In this document: one piece after another, positions 40,709-48,897 of the stretch
Layout: each line of letters starts with the position of its first letter
Numbering within the stretch: position 1 is the first letter of the stretch
Source: Methanogenium organophilum
GTDB lineage: Archaea > Halobacteriota > Methanomicrobia > Methanomicrobiales > Methanomicrobiaceae
Direction: 5' to 3'
Assembly (NCBI RefSeq): GCF_026684035.1
Contig: NZ_CP113361.1
Coordinates: forward strand, 1 to 64,000
DNA: 64,000 bases
Made by a program: the position numbers and the translations under genes
The notes under the pieces: generated by a model
What the model was told of the DNA's origin: nothing
The model's database searches: none
The model's input: the letters and a program-made list of their open reading frames with translations, nothing else

Positions 40709-41005
40709 ATGACAAAACGGGAAATAGCAGTAAATATTCCAAGTGATTTGGACCCCGTCTATGCAAACCGGATTCAGGTTGCGTATAAAGACGATGAGTT
40801 TACGTTCGTCTTTCTCCATGAAATTCCCGGAACAAACCAGGCCCGTGCCAAGTCGATAGTCTCTATAAGCCCGAAACACGCCAAGAATTTCAGTCAGGTA
40901 CTCCAGAAGAGTGTGAAGGATTTCGAAGGGAAATTTGGCGAAATTAAAACAGAGGCCCCGGAAAAGCAGGAAGACCCGAATGTTACGATTCGCGGGTACT
41001 CCTGA
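40709..41005 (+). CDS. DUF3467 domain protein
   Basis: This 98-residue protein has the DUF3467 pattern VYANRIQVAYKDDEFTFVFLHEIPG...AKSIVSISPKHAKNFSQVLQKSVKDFEGKFGEI. The family is found in bacteria and archaea; its function is not known. It is transcribed away from the Cas4-like gene with 162 nt between starts, and is the last ordinary chromosomal gene before the accessory region. Confidence 0.85.
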   Translation: MTKREIAVNIPSDLDPVYANRIQVAYKDDEFTFVFLHEIPGTNQARAKSIVSISPKHAKNFSQVLQKSVKDFEGKFGEIKTEAPEKQEDPNVTIRGYS

Positions 41006-41090
41006 TCAGATTGTCTGCCTGATCTGATTGTCTGACGATCCGAAAATCCAAAATCTAAATACCCAAAAACCCAAAAATCATGCAATCTTT

Positions 41091-41130
41091 CAATCTCGCA
41101 ATCTCACAATCTCACAATCTCACAATCTTA
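41091..41130. repeat. Five tandem copies of an 8-bp unit
   Basis: Units of CAATCTCA (first CAATCTCG, last CAATCTTA) follow one another without a gap. Around it are other short repeats: two GATC-TGATTGTCTG copies near 41007-41035 and several GAATATTCA-like copies near 41147-41182. It looks like slippage-grown low-complexity DNA between the DUF3467 gene and the tRNA. Confidence 0.85.
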
Positions 41131-41286
41131 GAGATTTAACCAAAGAATATTCAGACGACGAATATTCAAACAAAGAATATCCATATCCAAACGCCACCTT
41201 TATTATTTTTCAGCGTCAAATGAAGTAGGCATCTGGCATTACCGGCAATGTGTTGCTGGTTTTGTTGGTTATTCTCAAACACACGT

Positions 41287-41358
41287 GCCGTTGTGGCTTA
41301 GAGGTATAGCGGCTGATTCGTAATCAGCAGGTCGGGGGTTCAAATCCCTCCAACGGCT
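41287..41358 (+). tRNA. tRNA-Thr (anticodon CGT)
   Basis: Complete cloverleaf: acceptor GCCGTTG with CAACGGC, anticodon loop TTCGTAA giving CGT, T arm GGGGGTTCAAATCCCTC and discriminator T. CCA is not encoded. It marks the change from dense core genes to sparse accessory DNA, so it is a candidate integration site; I found no second copy of its 3' end in the window. Confidence 0.97.
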
Positions 41359-42503
41359 TGGTTAGGGACAGTATTTAGTCCCAATTCAACTTTAAAGCTT
41401 TTTTTAAATTTATTGCATTTAAAGTATTAATTGTCAGATCGCCTATAAATAATGATCCGTTGACCAATGGATCCCCTTGTTCCAATCCAAAACCTGATGG
41501 GAAACCATGCGGCAAACCAAGATCATACCAATTAGTGACGGGAAAGAACATGAGATATCTGTCGAATGGGAATGCTCATTATGTGGGTGATTCAAAAAAT
41601 GCTGCTCAAATATCCTCACTGCGCCGTTTTTATAGCGAAAACGTAGATTTACAAGCGAATTATAGGGATTCTATTGCACACTTATTTTCAGTGGATATAT
41701 GCATCCAATGAATGGGAGAACGGGGACTCACGCGAAGATATGGGGATGATTTTTTTGCCTTCTTTCATTTCGATGGGTAACCACCCAATTATCCTGGTTT
41801 TGCATACCCATTCCGGCAATTTGCACTGGAAGATGTATAAGGGAAAACGGGACATCTTCACCATCGCCGTCATTCCCAAATCACTCAGGTATACGCATGC
41901 ATCTGAATCCTGTATTCATATCACTGGTATACAAGGGAATGTCAATAAGATACGCATCCGATGGTATGCATCTCACGAATACTATTCTGCCCTCCCATTT
42001 GCTTGTCCGGTATGGGTGTGCATTCCTGAATTTGATACACAAAGGAATGGTTCGTGTCCAGTGTGTATGAAAATCAATTCTCCCTGAACAAGGTAGTATT
42101 CTGGATATAGCCCTGTGGTTACCGGAGATGGACACGTAACGCATGAATGTATAATAATCAAATGGAAGGCATTCGGGCCGCGTCCGGGCGCGCGCCAATC
42201 TTTACCGTAGATATTGTTAGACCGAAACTGAAGTCTGAGCTGGTGTACGAAATTTAAACCGATGTCGATTTGAGTTTTACGAGTTGAGTCGATGATATCA
42301 AATCCTTCTGGATCTTTTCAATTGATGGGTCATCCAGTCAGATGTATCTGAATTTTATTTTTATTCTGATCGATATTAGTAACGAATGAATATGCCTATG
42401 CGAAATGGGGATATAGGGGCGGGCGGTAACACAACACCCTAGCTTTTTCTAAAAAACGCATTTTGGGAAAGTATATTTAGTATTAATTCAATCGTATCCA
42501 ATT
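41359..42503. other. Gene-poor accessory region, no confident gene
   Basis: This 1.1 kb has only short ORFs. The longest, 41674-42087 on plus (137 codons), has no recognisable domain and no ribosome site; another at 41460-41711 would start with TTG. Their stop-interrupted surroundings look like decayed sequence. A TATA-like AAGTATATTT at about 42470 serves the next gene. Confidence 0.5.
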
Positions 42504-42857
42504 ATGGTAGAAGTTGTAAAAATGCCAAAATGCCTCTCGATGATAAATCCCTCTAATATTGAAGGGGAATTTACATGCATTTATTGTGGGAAAACTTTTA
42601 AAAAATTAAATGCTATGAGGATTCATTTAGCCACGTGCAAAAAACGAGCATTGCGTCGGGACTTTAAATTCGGGACAACCAGATTTTATGTTTACATGAA
42701 TCCACGAAAGGACGTTTATGATCCTTTGGAAAGAGTTGCTGAAAAACATCGAGATAATCCAAAATGGTTCCTCGGGGCACTGGATTATTTGAAGGAGGCA
42801 GGGTGGGTCACTCAATACTACGCTTTGAAGGAGGGGGACTATATTATCGAAGATTGA
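42504..42857 (+). CDS. Small C2HC zinc-finger protein
   Basis: This 117-residue protein has one zinc finger, C25-X2-C28-X12-H41-X3-C45 (FTCIYCGKTFKKLNAMRIHLATCKK), then a basic stretch and a helix-rich C-terminus (DPLERVAEKHRDNPKWFLGALDYLKEAGW) that resembles a winged-helix half. It is probably a DNA-binding protein of a mobile element, a type common in archaeal viruses and plasmids; that is inference. The start at 42504 fits a leaderless mRNA from the TATA-like box about 30 nt upstream; 42522 is an alternative. Confidence 0.65.
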   Translation: MVEVVKMPKCLSMINPSNIEGEFTCIYCGKTFKKLNAMRIHLATCKKRALRRDFKFGTTRFYVYMNPRKDVYDPLERVAEKHRDNPKWFLGALDYLKEAGWVTQYYALKEGDYIIED

Positions 42858-42876
42858 TTGGACTGAACAATTTTTC

Positions 42877-43317
42877 TTGCCCGAATCAGTTCCCAACGCC
42901 ACATCCGAACCAACTGGGGCTACATCTGAGCCAGAAACGTTTAAAGAGACAAGCATCGATACCGGGACAATTAAGACGATTGTCATTGAAGGCAATGACA
43001 CAGAACTTGCCATAACTCTTAACCGAATCACAAAAACAGCAACGGTGGCATATTCACCTATAGCTGTTCCCCCGGAGTCTATTGAGGTTTTTATCCCCCT
43101 TATGGTCGGTGGACTTCAGGAGATGTTGTTCGACGAGGAAGAATTTAACAAAATGGTTGCCGAGGAATCTATTGATGAGGATGAGTGGGTTCTTGATGGG
43201 TACACTGTTACAAAATTGACTATACCTTTCGTCGAAGAAGGCACCAATACCCCAATTAGCGACTATGTTATCACTTGGCCAACAGAGAATGAGATAGTGA
43301 TTACAAAACACAGATGA
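42877..43317 (+). CDS. Hypothetical protein, possibly a fragment
   Basis: This open frame of 146 codons has a plausible protein sequence (TSIDTGTIKTIVIEGNDTELAITLNRITKTATVAYSPIAVPPESIEVFIPL) but no ATG. The first usable start is TTG at 42877, and the frame is open back to 42829. It may be the rest of a larger gene whose 5' end was lost, or may be translated after the zinc-finger gene through a non-ATG start. No family recognised. Confidence 0.4.
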   Translation: MPESVPNATSEPTGATSEPETFKETSIDTGTIKTIVIEGNDTELAITLNRITKTATVAYSPIAVPPESIEVFIPLMVGGLQEMLFDEEEFNKMVAEESIDEDEWVLDGYTVTKLTIPFVEEGTNTPISDYVITWPTENEIVITKHR

Positions 43318-43664
43318 CAACCGTGCCAGGAGGCCAAGAAGGGCCGACCGTCACAAAGGAAGTTTACCTGCACATGTGGAAAACAGCATGAAGTGATGAT
43401 CTTCATTTCTTGCCATATGTAATGTGAAATTGTTTAAATAGGATTGTTCCTCTTTCTTTTTTGGTATCGACAGCGGGCCGTCAGATTGTCGTATAGCGGC
43501 ACGCTATGGTAATTCCCAGATATGCCACTTTTGGTTTCAAACGATGTTACAAAATGCAACACAAGCCCGCTGTGTGTGTTTGATGTGGATATATTGCGAC
43601 ACCAAAGTGCAAAACACACCCTAAATGTTGCAACACCTTTTATTGATACATCCCAACAAAGGAA
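43318..43664. other. Intergenic region, no gene seen
   Basis: About 350 nt with no supported ORF on either strand. It carries short repeated GTTGCAACA/TGCAACAC words but no clear structured element. Confidence 0.5.
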
Positions 43665-43784
43665 TTGAGAAAATGGGCGGGAAAAGTCACCGAACACAAA
43701 ATACGAAAAAACTATTCTTACGCCACATTCCGGCTACCTGTCAATGAATCATTAGATATTGTCGAGGAAGGAGATCATCATTGA
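43665..43784 (+). CDS. Short open frame just upstream of the integrase, possible frameshifted N-terminus
   Basis: The 39-codon frame from TTG 43665 reads with natural-looking composition (KVTEHKIRKNYSYATFRL, then PVNESLDIVEEGDHH) and ends at TGA 43782-43784. The integrase frame is open from before this point and reads EDVPRGYNIRFIG right after. Removing one T near 43781 would join the two into a single protein. It is either a small separate gene or the true N-terminus of the integrase cut off by a 1-nt frameshift. Ribosome-site spacing is poor. Confidence 0.35.
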   Translation: MRKWAGKVTEHKIRKNYSYATFRLPVNESLDIVEEGDHH

Positions 43785-44814
43785 GGACGTACCCAGAGGT
43801 TATAACATTCGGTTTATTGGTTGTAACAATAGGGTAGAGGCGTTGCAACACGACAGCAGCGCCAATATTCTAAATGAACGGATGAATACGTTTGAAAATA
43901 AAATTGATAGATTAACAGATGCTATTTTAGAAAATGAAGGCAATATAACAGATAAAACAAAAATTCAGATTGACCGAGCGGAAATTGAACTCGCGGCCTC
44001 TAACATGCCATGGAATCTAAATTTAAGGCAGATATACCGTTCTTTTCAAAACGACTTTCATGAGTATTTGATCAATGTAAGAAATGTTGCCGAAAAGAAA
44101 GCAAGATGGTATCTTGGTTCTTTAAACAGAATGCCAGATATATACACCATTCAGGATTTCATATCAGCCAAATTCACCGAAAACGGCATAAAAGCGTTTA
44201 GAAATTTTATCCACTTCCTTGAAGACATCAAAGGATATTCCCAAATAAATGACATAACTCCTGAAAAATGGTTAAAGCCTGCCAAGGTCAAACAAAGCAG
44301 ACCAAAAATTACCTTCATCAATGTTAGTGATATTGTCGAAGTGTTTCATTATTGCCCGGACAATCTCAAAACGTTCTATAAACTTCTGACATATACAGGC
44401 GGAAGAGGTGAACACATCAAAAATATGATTGATACCTTTGAGCCTGACAGAATAATCACATCATATGAATTCCCGGATGTATCATATTATCCAACATCTG
44501 AATTAAGGAAAGGCACTAAGAACACATATTTTGTATTCTTTCCCACTTCCTTCATTGACGAATTAAAAGAATACAAAATGCCATACAATCACATTGAAAC
44601 CGTTTACAGCAAAGTAAGGCACAATAACGTAAACACAAAGAATATCAGAAAATGGCACGCCAATATGCTCTTTAAAGAGGGAACACAGGAAAGTGTAGTT
44701 GATTACCTGCAAGGAAGAACACCTCAAAGTGTTGTTGCAAAACATTACGCTAATCTGAATATGCAGGCGGAACGATGTTACCATTCAATATTGCCTAAAT
44801 TCAATATTGCCTAA
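43759..44814 (+). CDS. Tyrosine recombinase (archaeal integrase)
   Basis: This frame of 351 codons has a catalytic domain in the C-terminal half: box I arginine in YTGGRGEHIKNM, a basic box KNIRKWHANMLFKEG, then LQGRTPQSVVAKHYANL with the nucleophilic tyrosine. The N-terminal half (residues about 60-165) resembles a core-binding domain. Such enzymes integrate archaeal plasmids and viruses, usually into tRNA genes. The start is unclear: TTG at 43759 or ATG at 43882. Its last 15 codons lie in a 16-bp tandem duplication. Confidence 0.8.
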   Translation: MSRKEIIIEDVPRGYNIRFIGCNNRVEALQHDSSANILNERMNTFENKIDRLTDAILENEGNITDKTKIQIDRAEIELAASNMPWNLNLRQIYRSFQNDFHEYLINVRNVAEKKARWYLGSLNRMPDIYTIQDFISAKFTENGIKAFRNFIHFLEDIKGYSQINDITPEKWLKPAKVKQSRPKITFINVSDIVEVFHYCPDNLKTFYKLLTYTGGRGEHIKNMIDTFEPDRIITSYEFPDVSYYPTSELRKGTKNTYFVFFPTSFIDELKEYKMPYNHIETVYSKVRHNNVNTKNIRKWHANMLFKEGTQESVVDYLQGRTPQSVVAKHYANLNMQAERCYHSILPKFNIA

Positions 44815-44815
44815 A
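44784..44815 (+). repeat. Perfect 16-bp tandem duplication at the integrase 3' end
   Basis: TTCAATATTGCCTAAA occurs twice in direct succession (44784-44799 and 44800-44815). The integrase stop codon lies within the second copy, and the truncated metallopeptidase frame begins in it. Confidence 0.95.
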
Positions 44816-45100
44816 GTAGACAGTTACAAAGACCGATTCGAAGAAATACCCCGTGGTATCAGAGTGATAGATTTCAAATACCGGTGGAGATCCTGTTCAT
44901 CGAAGAATCACCTTAATTTTCACTGGAAGATCATCCTTGCACCAATGACTATTGTAGACTACATCGTAGTCCATGAGATGGCACATCTTATTGAAAAGAA
45001 CCATACACCCGAATTCTGGGAAATTATTGGTACCGTCCTTCCTGACTATGAACAGAGGAAGGAATGGCTTCGTAGAAATGGCAAATATTTGGATATATAG
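44807..45100 (+). pseudogene. C-terminal half of a YgjP/DUF45-type metallopeptidase
   Basis: These 97 codons hold RWRSCSSKNHLNFHWKIILAP, the zinc motif HEMAH (residues 56-60) and NHTPEFW with the third ligand, the C-terminal half of the DUF45 family. Normal members are roughly twice this length, with an N-terminal half that is missing here. The frame starts at a TTG inside the 16-bp duplication, overlapping the integrase end. It is most likely a gene truncated by the integration event; it could still be made from the TTG start. Confidence 0.7.
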
Positions 45101-45151
45101 TAACTTTAGGAAAGAGAGGCCAGATATGGATTACATAGTCTTTTCTGAATT

Positions 45152-46123
45152 CTATTTCGTAAATCCGTCAGATACTATTTCCGCAGCTTTAGAATAATGC
45201 TTTAACAATGTCAACTGGTTTCTTGTTCCCATGCGCATGAATATATTACAAATTCGATTTGACAAATATGGACTTGCAGATACCATTGCCTTTAATAATT
45301 CATTAGGAATCATCGGAGTATCCGGAACATTTGGTCCTGAATCAGCGACACAATGAGTTTTGCAATATCCACAAAAATGTTTCAGAAGAGGGTCTATTCT
45401 CTCTTTTTGTACTGGAGTTTTCGATATTACCTGATCAAATGAATTTAATTTTATAATATATTCAGCTGTGATATCCGGTACAAAATTATTATTTACCAAA
45501 TAGCCATTAAGAGAGAAACATACAATTCCAATTGTATTCATTAGGCATCTGGCCATTTTAAGGGGGTCTTCAATTTTCACTACATATGGCCTAGTTTTAT
45601 TATTGATACGAACATTTGATATTTTTTGATTTATGGATGCATATTCCCGTATGCATTCAAATTTCTTAGAATCGGTCATCAATTTATATGAAAATAAATT
45701 TCTGAACCAATCTGAGTCAATTACAATTTTTACTGACAAATAATCATTTTCATTATATTTATCCCGACTCGATTTTAGGCGCTCCTCAATCTCTGAATAA
45801 ATTGGATCAATGGATGATTTGTATAGTATTTTTCCATTAACCTCACTTTCTGAGATTAAATTTATTCCAATCAGAGTAGCAATATTCTTTTCAAAGGGAG
45901 AGGCATTGGCATGATACCATTTTTTAACTCCATAGAAGCCTTTTTCCGCATCATTTGCTGTTTTCTCTTCGATAAATGCACCATATACATTATCTTCAGT
46001 GAGATAAGTTGAACCCCTTTTGTTTTCATATTTAAATGTATCCAACACAATATGCAATATCTGTCGGATACTTGTTTTAAAGTATCCATTGATGATAGTA
46101 TTGGTGATTGGATGAGAGAACAT
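45152..46123 (-). CDS. Unrecognised accessory protein with a CXXCXXXC cluster
   Basis: This 323-residue, low-GC protein is not one I recognise. The N-terminal 110 residues look helical (FSHPITNTIINGYFKTSIRQILHIVLDTFKYENKRG...SPFEKNIATLIGINLISES) and could hold a winged helix. Near residue 265 is HFCGYCKTHC, a possible metal site. It has no signal peptide or membrane helices. The ATG at 46123 has AGAGGG upstream. Its start overlaps by 12 nt the start of the divergent RHH-like gene at 46112, so the two are unlikely to be translated independently of each other's regulation. Confidence 0.65.
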   Translation of the reverse strand: MFSHPITNTIINGYFKTSIRQILHIVLDTFKYENKRGSTYLTEDNVYGAFIEEKTANDAEKGFYGVKKWYHANASPFEKNIATLIGINLISESEVNGKILYKSSIDPIYSEIEERLKSSRDKYNENDYLSVKIVIDSDWFRNLFSYKLMTDSKKFECIREYASINQKISNVRINNKTRPYVVKIEDPLKMARCLMNTIGIVCFSLNGYLVNNNFVPDITAEYIIKLNSFDQVISKTPVQKERIDPLLKHFCGYCKTHCVADSGPNVPDTPMIPNELLKAMVSASPYLSNRICNIFMRMGTRNQLTLLKHYSKAAEIVSDGFTK

Positions 46124-46264
46124 GAAAAATCCCTCTGTTTCCAGATTTCGCCTCAGATTCACCAGAATTTCAAAATGGTGACGGTGAGAATCGGAAGAAC
46201 ACAGAAAGCTGTGTTGGTAGAGCTAATGGAACAATTCATCGATGAAAATGGATCAGGCAGATGA
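46112..46264 (+). CDS. Small ribbon-helix-helix-like protein
   Basis: This 50-residue protein (KSLCFQISPQIHQNFKMVTVRI, then GRTQKAVLVELMEQFIDE) has the strand-helix-helix pattern of CopG/Arc-type DNA-binding proteins. GGTGA lies 4 nt before the ATG. It heads three co-oriented genes (46338, 46505) and starts inside the divergent 45152-46123 gene, an arrangement suited to an autoregulator. The assignment rests on pattern only. Confidence 0.55.
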   Translation: MREHEKSLCFQISPQIHQNFKMVTVRIGRTQKAVLVELMEQFIDENGSGR

Positions 46265-46337
46265 GGGGCAAACGTTACCAGCGAAATCCCCCTCTCATCT
46301 GCAACCCCCAACATCAATCAAGAAGGAGGGTCAGACA

Positions 46338-46508
46338 ATGGTTAACGTAAAAGGTATTTATACTTCACGTAAAGTGAAAGCAAAAAAAGAGTGCATCGAA
46401 TCTCTTGACCCAATTGAGAGGATAATTTGTGAGTGTCTGATATCAATTGGCGATATCACAATTGAAAGTTCGGAAAAAGAGTCTTTTGCTGGTGGTGATG
46501 GTCAATGA
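46338..46508 (+). CDS. Small accessory protein of unknown function
   Basis: This 56-residue, Lys/Glu-rich protein (VNVKGIYTSRKVKAKKECIESLD, then PIERIICECLISIGDITIES) has a strong ribosome site, AAGGAGGG, 8 nt before the ATG at 46338. Its stop overlaps the next ATG (ATGA), so it is translationally coupled to the 434-residue gene. No family recognised. Confidence 0.65.
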   Translation: MVNVKGIYTSRKVKAKKECIESLDPIERIICECLISIGDITIESSEKESFAGGDGQ

Positions 46509-47809
46509 CAGTACCACCATATACTACTACTGCAAATGGTGAAGTTGAAAAGAACCCCGGATCAGGAGAATCCTATGACAAACCACCTTCTTTTGGATAT
46601 GAAAAATCTATTCTAAATGGTCTAAATCAAGATCCAGAATCATTAAGGTATGGTGATCACCCTTTTCAGACCTCATACGCGCCAGAATTTAATATAAAAG
46701 AGCAATGCAAGCTCTGTCCTTTCAAATACTCGAAATTTGAGCGTGACGCAATTCAATATGTCGTTATTGATCCCGTATTTCGCAATCTGCTTGAATTGTT
46801 AGCAACTCCAAATAAATGGAAAATCAAACGGAAAAAAAGAGATACATGGATATATCTGGATCATGTCACATTTCAACTCGGGAATGATTTTGTTGTTATC
46901 TATTCTGATGATCCGTATGATCTGAAGTGGATTGGTAACTGGGTCCGTGAGAATTTACAGGGTTATTATGTAGATATTGAAAAATTAGTTTCAAAAATTG
47001 TTCATCCACGGCTAATTTCACGAGATGAGCTTTCAATTGACATTACAGATCCGGAGATGATTCAAACTGTTGAAGGGTTAACTGAGAATTACAAAAACAA
47101 ATCCGGCTATTTAAGATTCAATTCACCGAATGAAGTAATTCCTGCTCTTAAAATTTACAGGAAAGACAAGGTCTTAAGAATGGAATTTATCTGTCATAGT
47201 GGATTTCAGACAACTTCTGTAATTGCAATCCGCAACAGGCTGCTTTACTGTCTGCAAAACATCTGCAAACAACCAGGGTGCCTCTATGATTTTCTGCATT
47301 CATACTATCCGACAGATATTAATTCTGATATTAAATGTTCAATCCAGAAAATAGAAACAGGACTGGATGAGTTAAAGCAGATGGTTAAATTATGTTCTCC
47401 GGAACCGGTAATTGCTAAAGGAAAAATCGGCACTGAGGCAAAGAATAAGGAAAAAATCAACGCTGTTATTGATTCAATCGATAAAGAAAACGTATCAATG
47501 GATAGTATATCCTGCAGGATATCGGAAATATTTGGAGTAACGAGAGAAGCGGCTATAGTTTTTCTAGCTGGTTTTCAGATCTGGGCTACGAGTATATACA
47601 GAAAAAGAGTCATGTTTGAGGATATATCAAGTCTATTTCTAAAACAGAGCTTACATAATATTTCGAAATTAAGTTGCATCAGAAGTGCTGCTAGAGAGTT
47701 AATAGCTGCCGGGTTGTTAAATGATGACCCTGAGCTGGATATCAGCTTTTCTTCTCAGGGTACCACTCTGGGTAAAAAACTCATTGCAAAGAAGGAGGGG
47801 ATAAAATGA
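46505..47809 (+). CDS. Unrecognised 434-residue accessory protein, possibly replication-related
   Basis: The protein is large and complete with an ATGA-coupled start. Residues 1-60 look disordered, with CKLCPFKY after. The middle (about 90-270) is a mixed alpha/beta domain with LKIYRKDKVLRMEFICHSG, which recalls the core of some plasmid replication proteins. The C-terminal 110 residues include a possible helix-turn-helix (MDSISCRISEIFGVTREAAI) and a winged-helix-like KLSCIRSAARELIAAGLL. I cannot assign a family. With a regulator and a nearby recombinase, a replication or maintenance role in an integrated element is possible. Confidence 0.65.
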   Translation: MTVPPYTTTANGEVEKNPGSGESYDKPPSFGYEKSILNGLNQDPESLRYGDHPFQTSYAPEFNIKEQCKLCPFKYSKFERDAIQYVVIDPVFRNLLELLATPNKWKIKRKKRDTWIYLDHVTFQLGNDFVVIYSDDPYDLKWIGNWVRENLQGYYVDIEKLVSKIVHPRLISRDELSIDITDPEMIQTVEGLTENYKNKSGYLRFNSPNEVIPALKIYRKDKVLRMEFICHSGFQTTSVIAIRNRLLYCLQNICKQPGCLYDFLHSYYPTDINSDIKCSIQKIETGLDELKQMVKLCSPEPVIAKGKIGTEAKNKEKINAVIDSIDKENVSMDSISCRISEIFGVTREAAIVFLAGFQIWATSIYRKRVMFEDISSLFLKQSLHNISKLSCIRSAARELIAAGLLNDDPELDISFSSQGTTLGKKLIAKKEGIK

Positions 47810-48078
47810 TTATAATGCCCCTATCTCTAATATATCCATTAATTCCACTGCATACAACTCCGAATGGGATTATTAAGGGAGTAAGACGATCTAGGAAAAT
47901 TATCAGGATTGAAAAAGAATCCAGGAGTAATTTGTAACCTTGGTTCTGAATTTAGAAAGTTTCCGTTTTGTTATATAACGGTAACATATTCTGAATTATC
48001 GATGGTTCTGAAAGGCAAATACCCACTTTCAACAGGTTAGTTTGAGAGTATTTTTACCATTTTAACAAAAAGGAAACT
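47810..48078 (+). promoter_or_regulatory. Promoter region of the second recombinase
   Basis: No gene. TTATATAACGGTAAC near 47974-47988 holds a TATA-like box about 95 nt before the ATG at 48079, and AAAAAGGAAACT precedes the ATG as a ribosome site. TGGTTCTGAA occurs twice (47941 and 48003). Confidence 0.4.
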
Positions 48079-48645
48079 ATGACGCTCTTAAAAGCAGACA
48101 CTCGTATTCTCACCCCCGTGGAATATACCAAAATTCGGAATGGATTAAAAAAACCGCACAAAATCTATTTTGATGGTCTAATGTTTACGGGAATGCGATA
48201 TGAAGAATATTTACGCTTTCTGGACAAACAGCAGTGGTTTTACCTGGAACGTTCAGCTATCCATCTCCCCCGTGAGGCATCATTGAAACAGAAACGGACG
48301 CAGCCTGAACGATATGTTCAATTGTCAAACTATGCCCTCCTTATTACTGAACGTCTGTTTGACCAGGAACTCCCAAGGTTGACCCGACAAGGCTGGAGAA
48401 AGGCCCTCCTGAAGGCCGCTGAGATGGCTGATATTTCGACCGATGGTATTACCCCTAAAATGACACGAAAGACATGGGAGTCATGGCTGGTGTGCTGCTA
48501 TCCGGCTCTTACGATGCAGATTGCACTGTCCCAGGGTCATACGAATATCACAGCAATGAATCATTATCTGAACCTTTCATTCAGCCCTTCGGAAAAAGAG
48601 GATATGAAGAAGTATGTTAATGGATTTGGCGGGGTTTCGATTTAG
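48079..48645 (+). CDS. Minimal tyrosine recombinase (catalytic domain only)
   Basis: This 188-residue protein matches just the catalytic part of tyrosine recombinases: box I R in MFTGMRYEEYLRF, the beta-hairpin K/R region KQKRTQPERYVQL, MTRKTWESWLV, then LSQGHTNITAMNHYLNL with GH and the nucleophilic Y. The N-terminal core-binding domain is absent. Short integrases of this kind occur in archaea and may be functional; a 5' deletion is the alternative. It has a good ribosome site and its own promoter. Confidence 0.8.
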   Translation: MTLLKADTRILTPVEYTKIRNGLKKPHKIYFDGLMFTGMRYEEYLRFLDKQQWFYLERSAIHLPREASLKQKRTQPERYVQLSNYALLITERLFDQELPRLTRQGWRKALLKAAEMADISTDGITPKMTRKTWESWLVCCYPALTMQIALSQGHTNITAMNHYLNLSFSPSEKEDMKKYVNGFGGVSI

Positions 48646-48897
48646 TCAATGCAGAACAGTTATATTAAATTTTTATTTTGTTCTGAGTGAATTCGCTGTG
48701 GTTTGAAGGGTTTCTCATCCATTGTATCCATTTGCTATGACAAACACCTTTCAGCATCAATCACTACTCCAGAACCATACTGGTTGGTCCGATAGTGTCA
48801 AACCAGGTAGGGAATGAAGAAGGGGTTAATATGAGATACATATCCGGCAGGCATTGCCGATTTTCCCCATTTACTCAATAAAATGCAAAATAATTGA

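Noticed and set aside
41091-41130. CRISPR-like run of repeats
   Set aside because: Five 8-bp copies follow each other with no spacers; it is a microsatellite.
41674-42087. 137-codon plus-strand ORF
   Set aside because: No ribosome site, no recognisable domain, and overlapping ORFs on the other strand of similar length.
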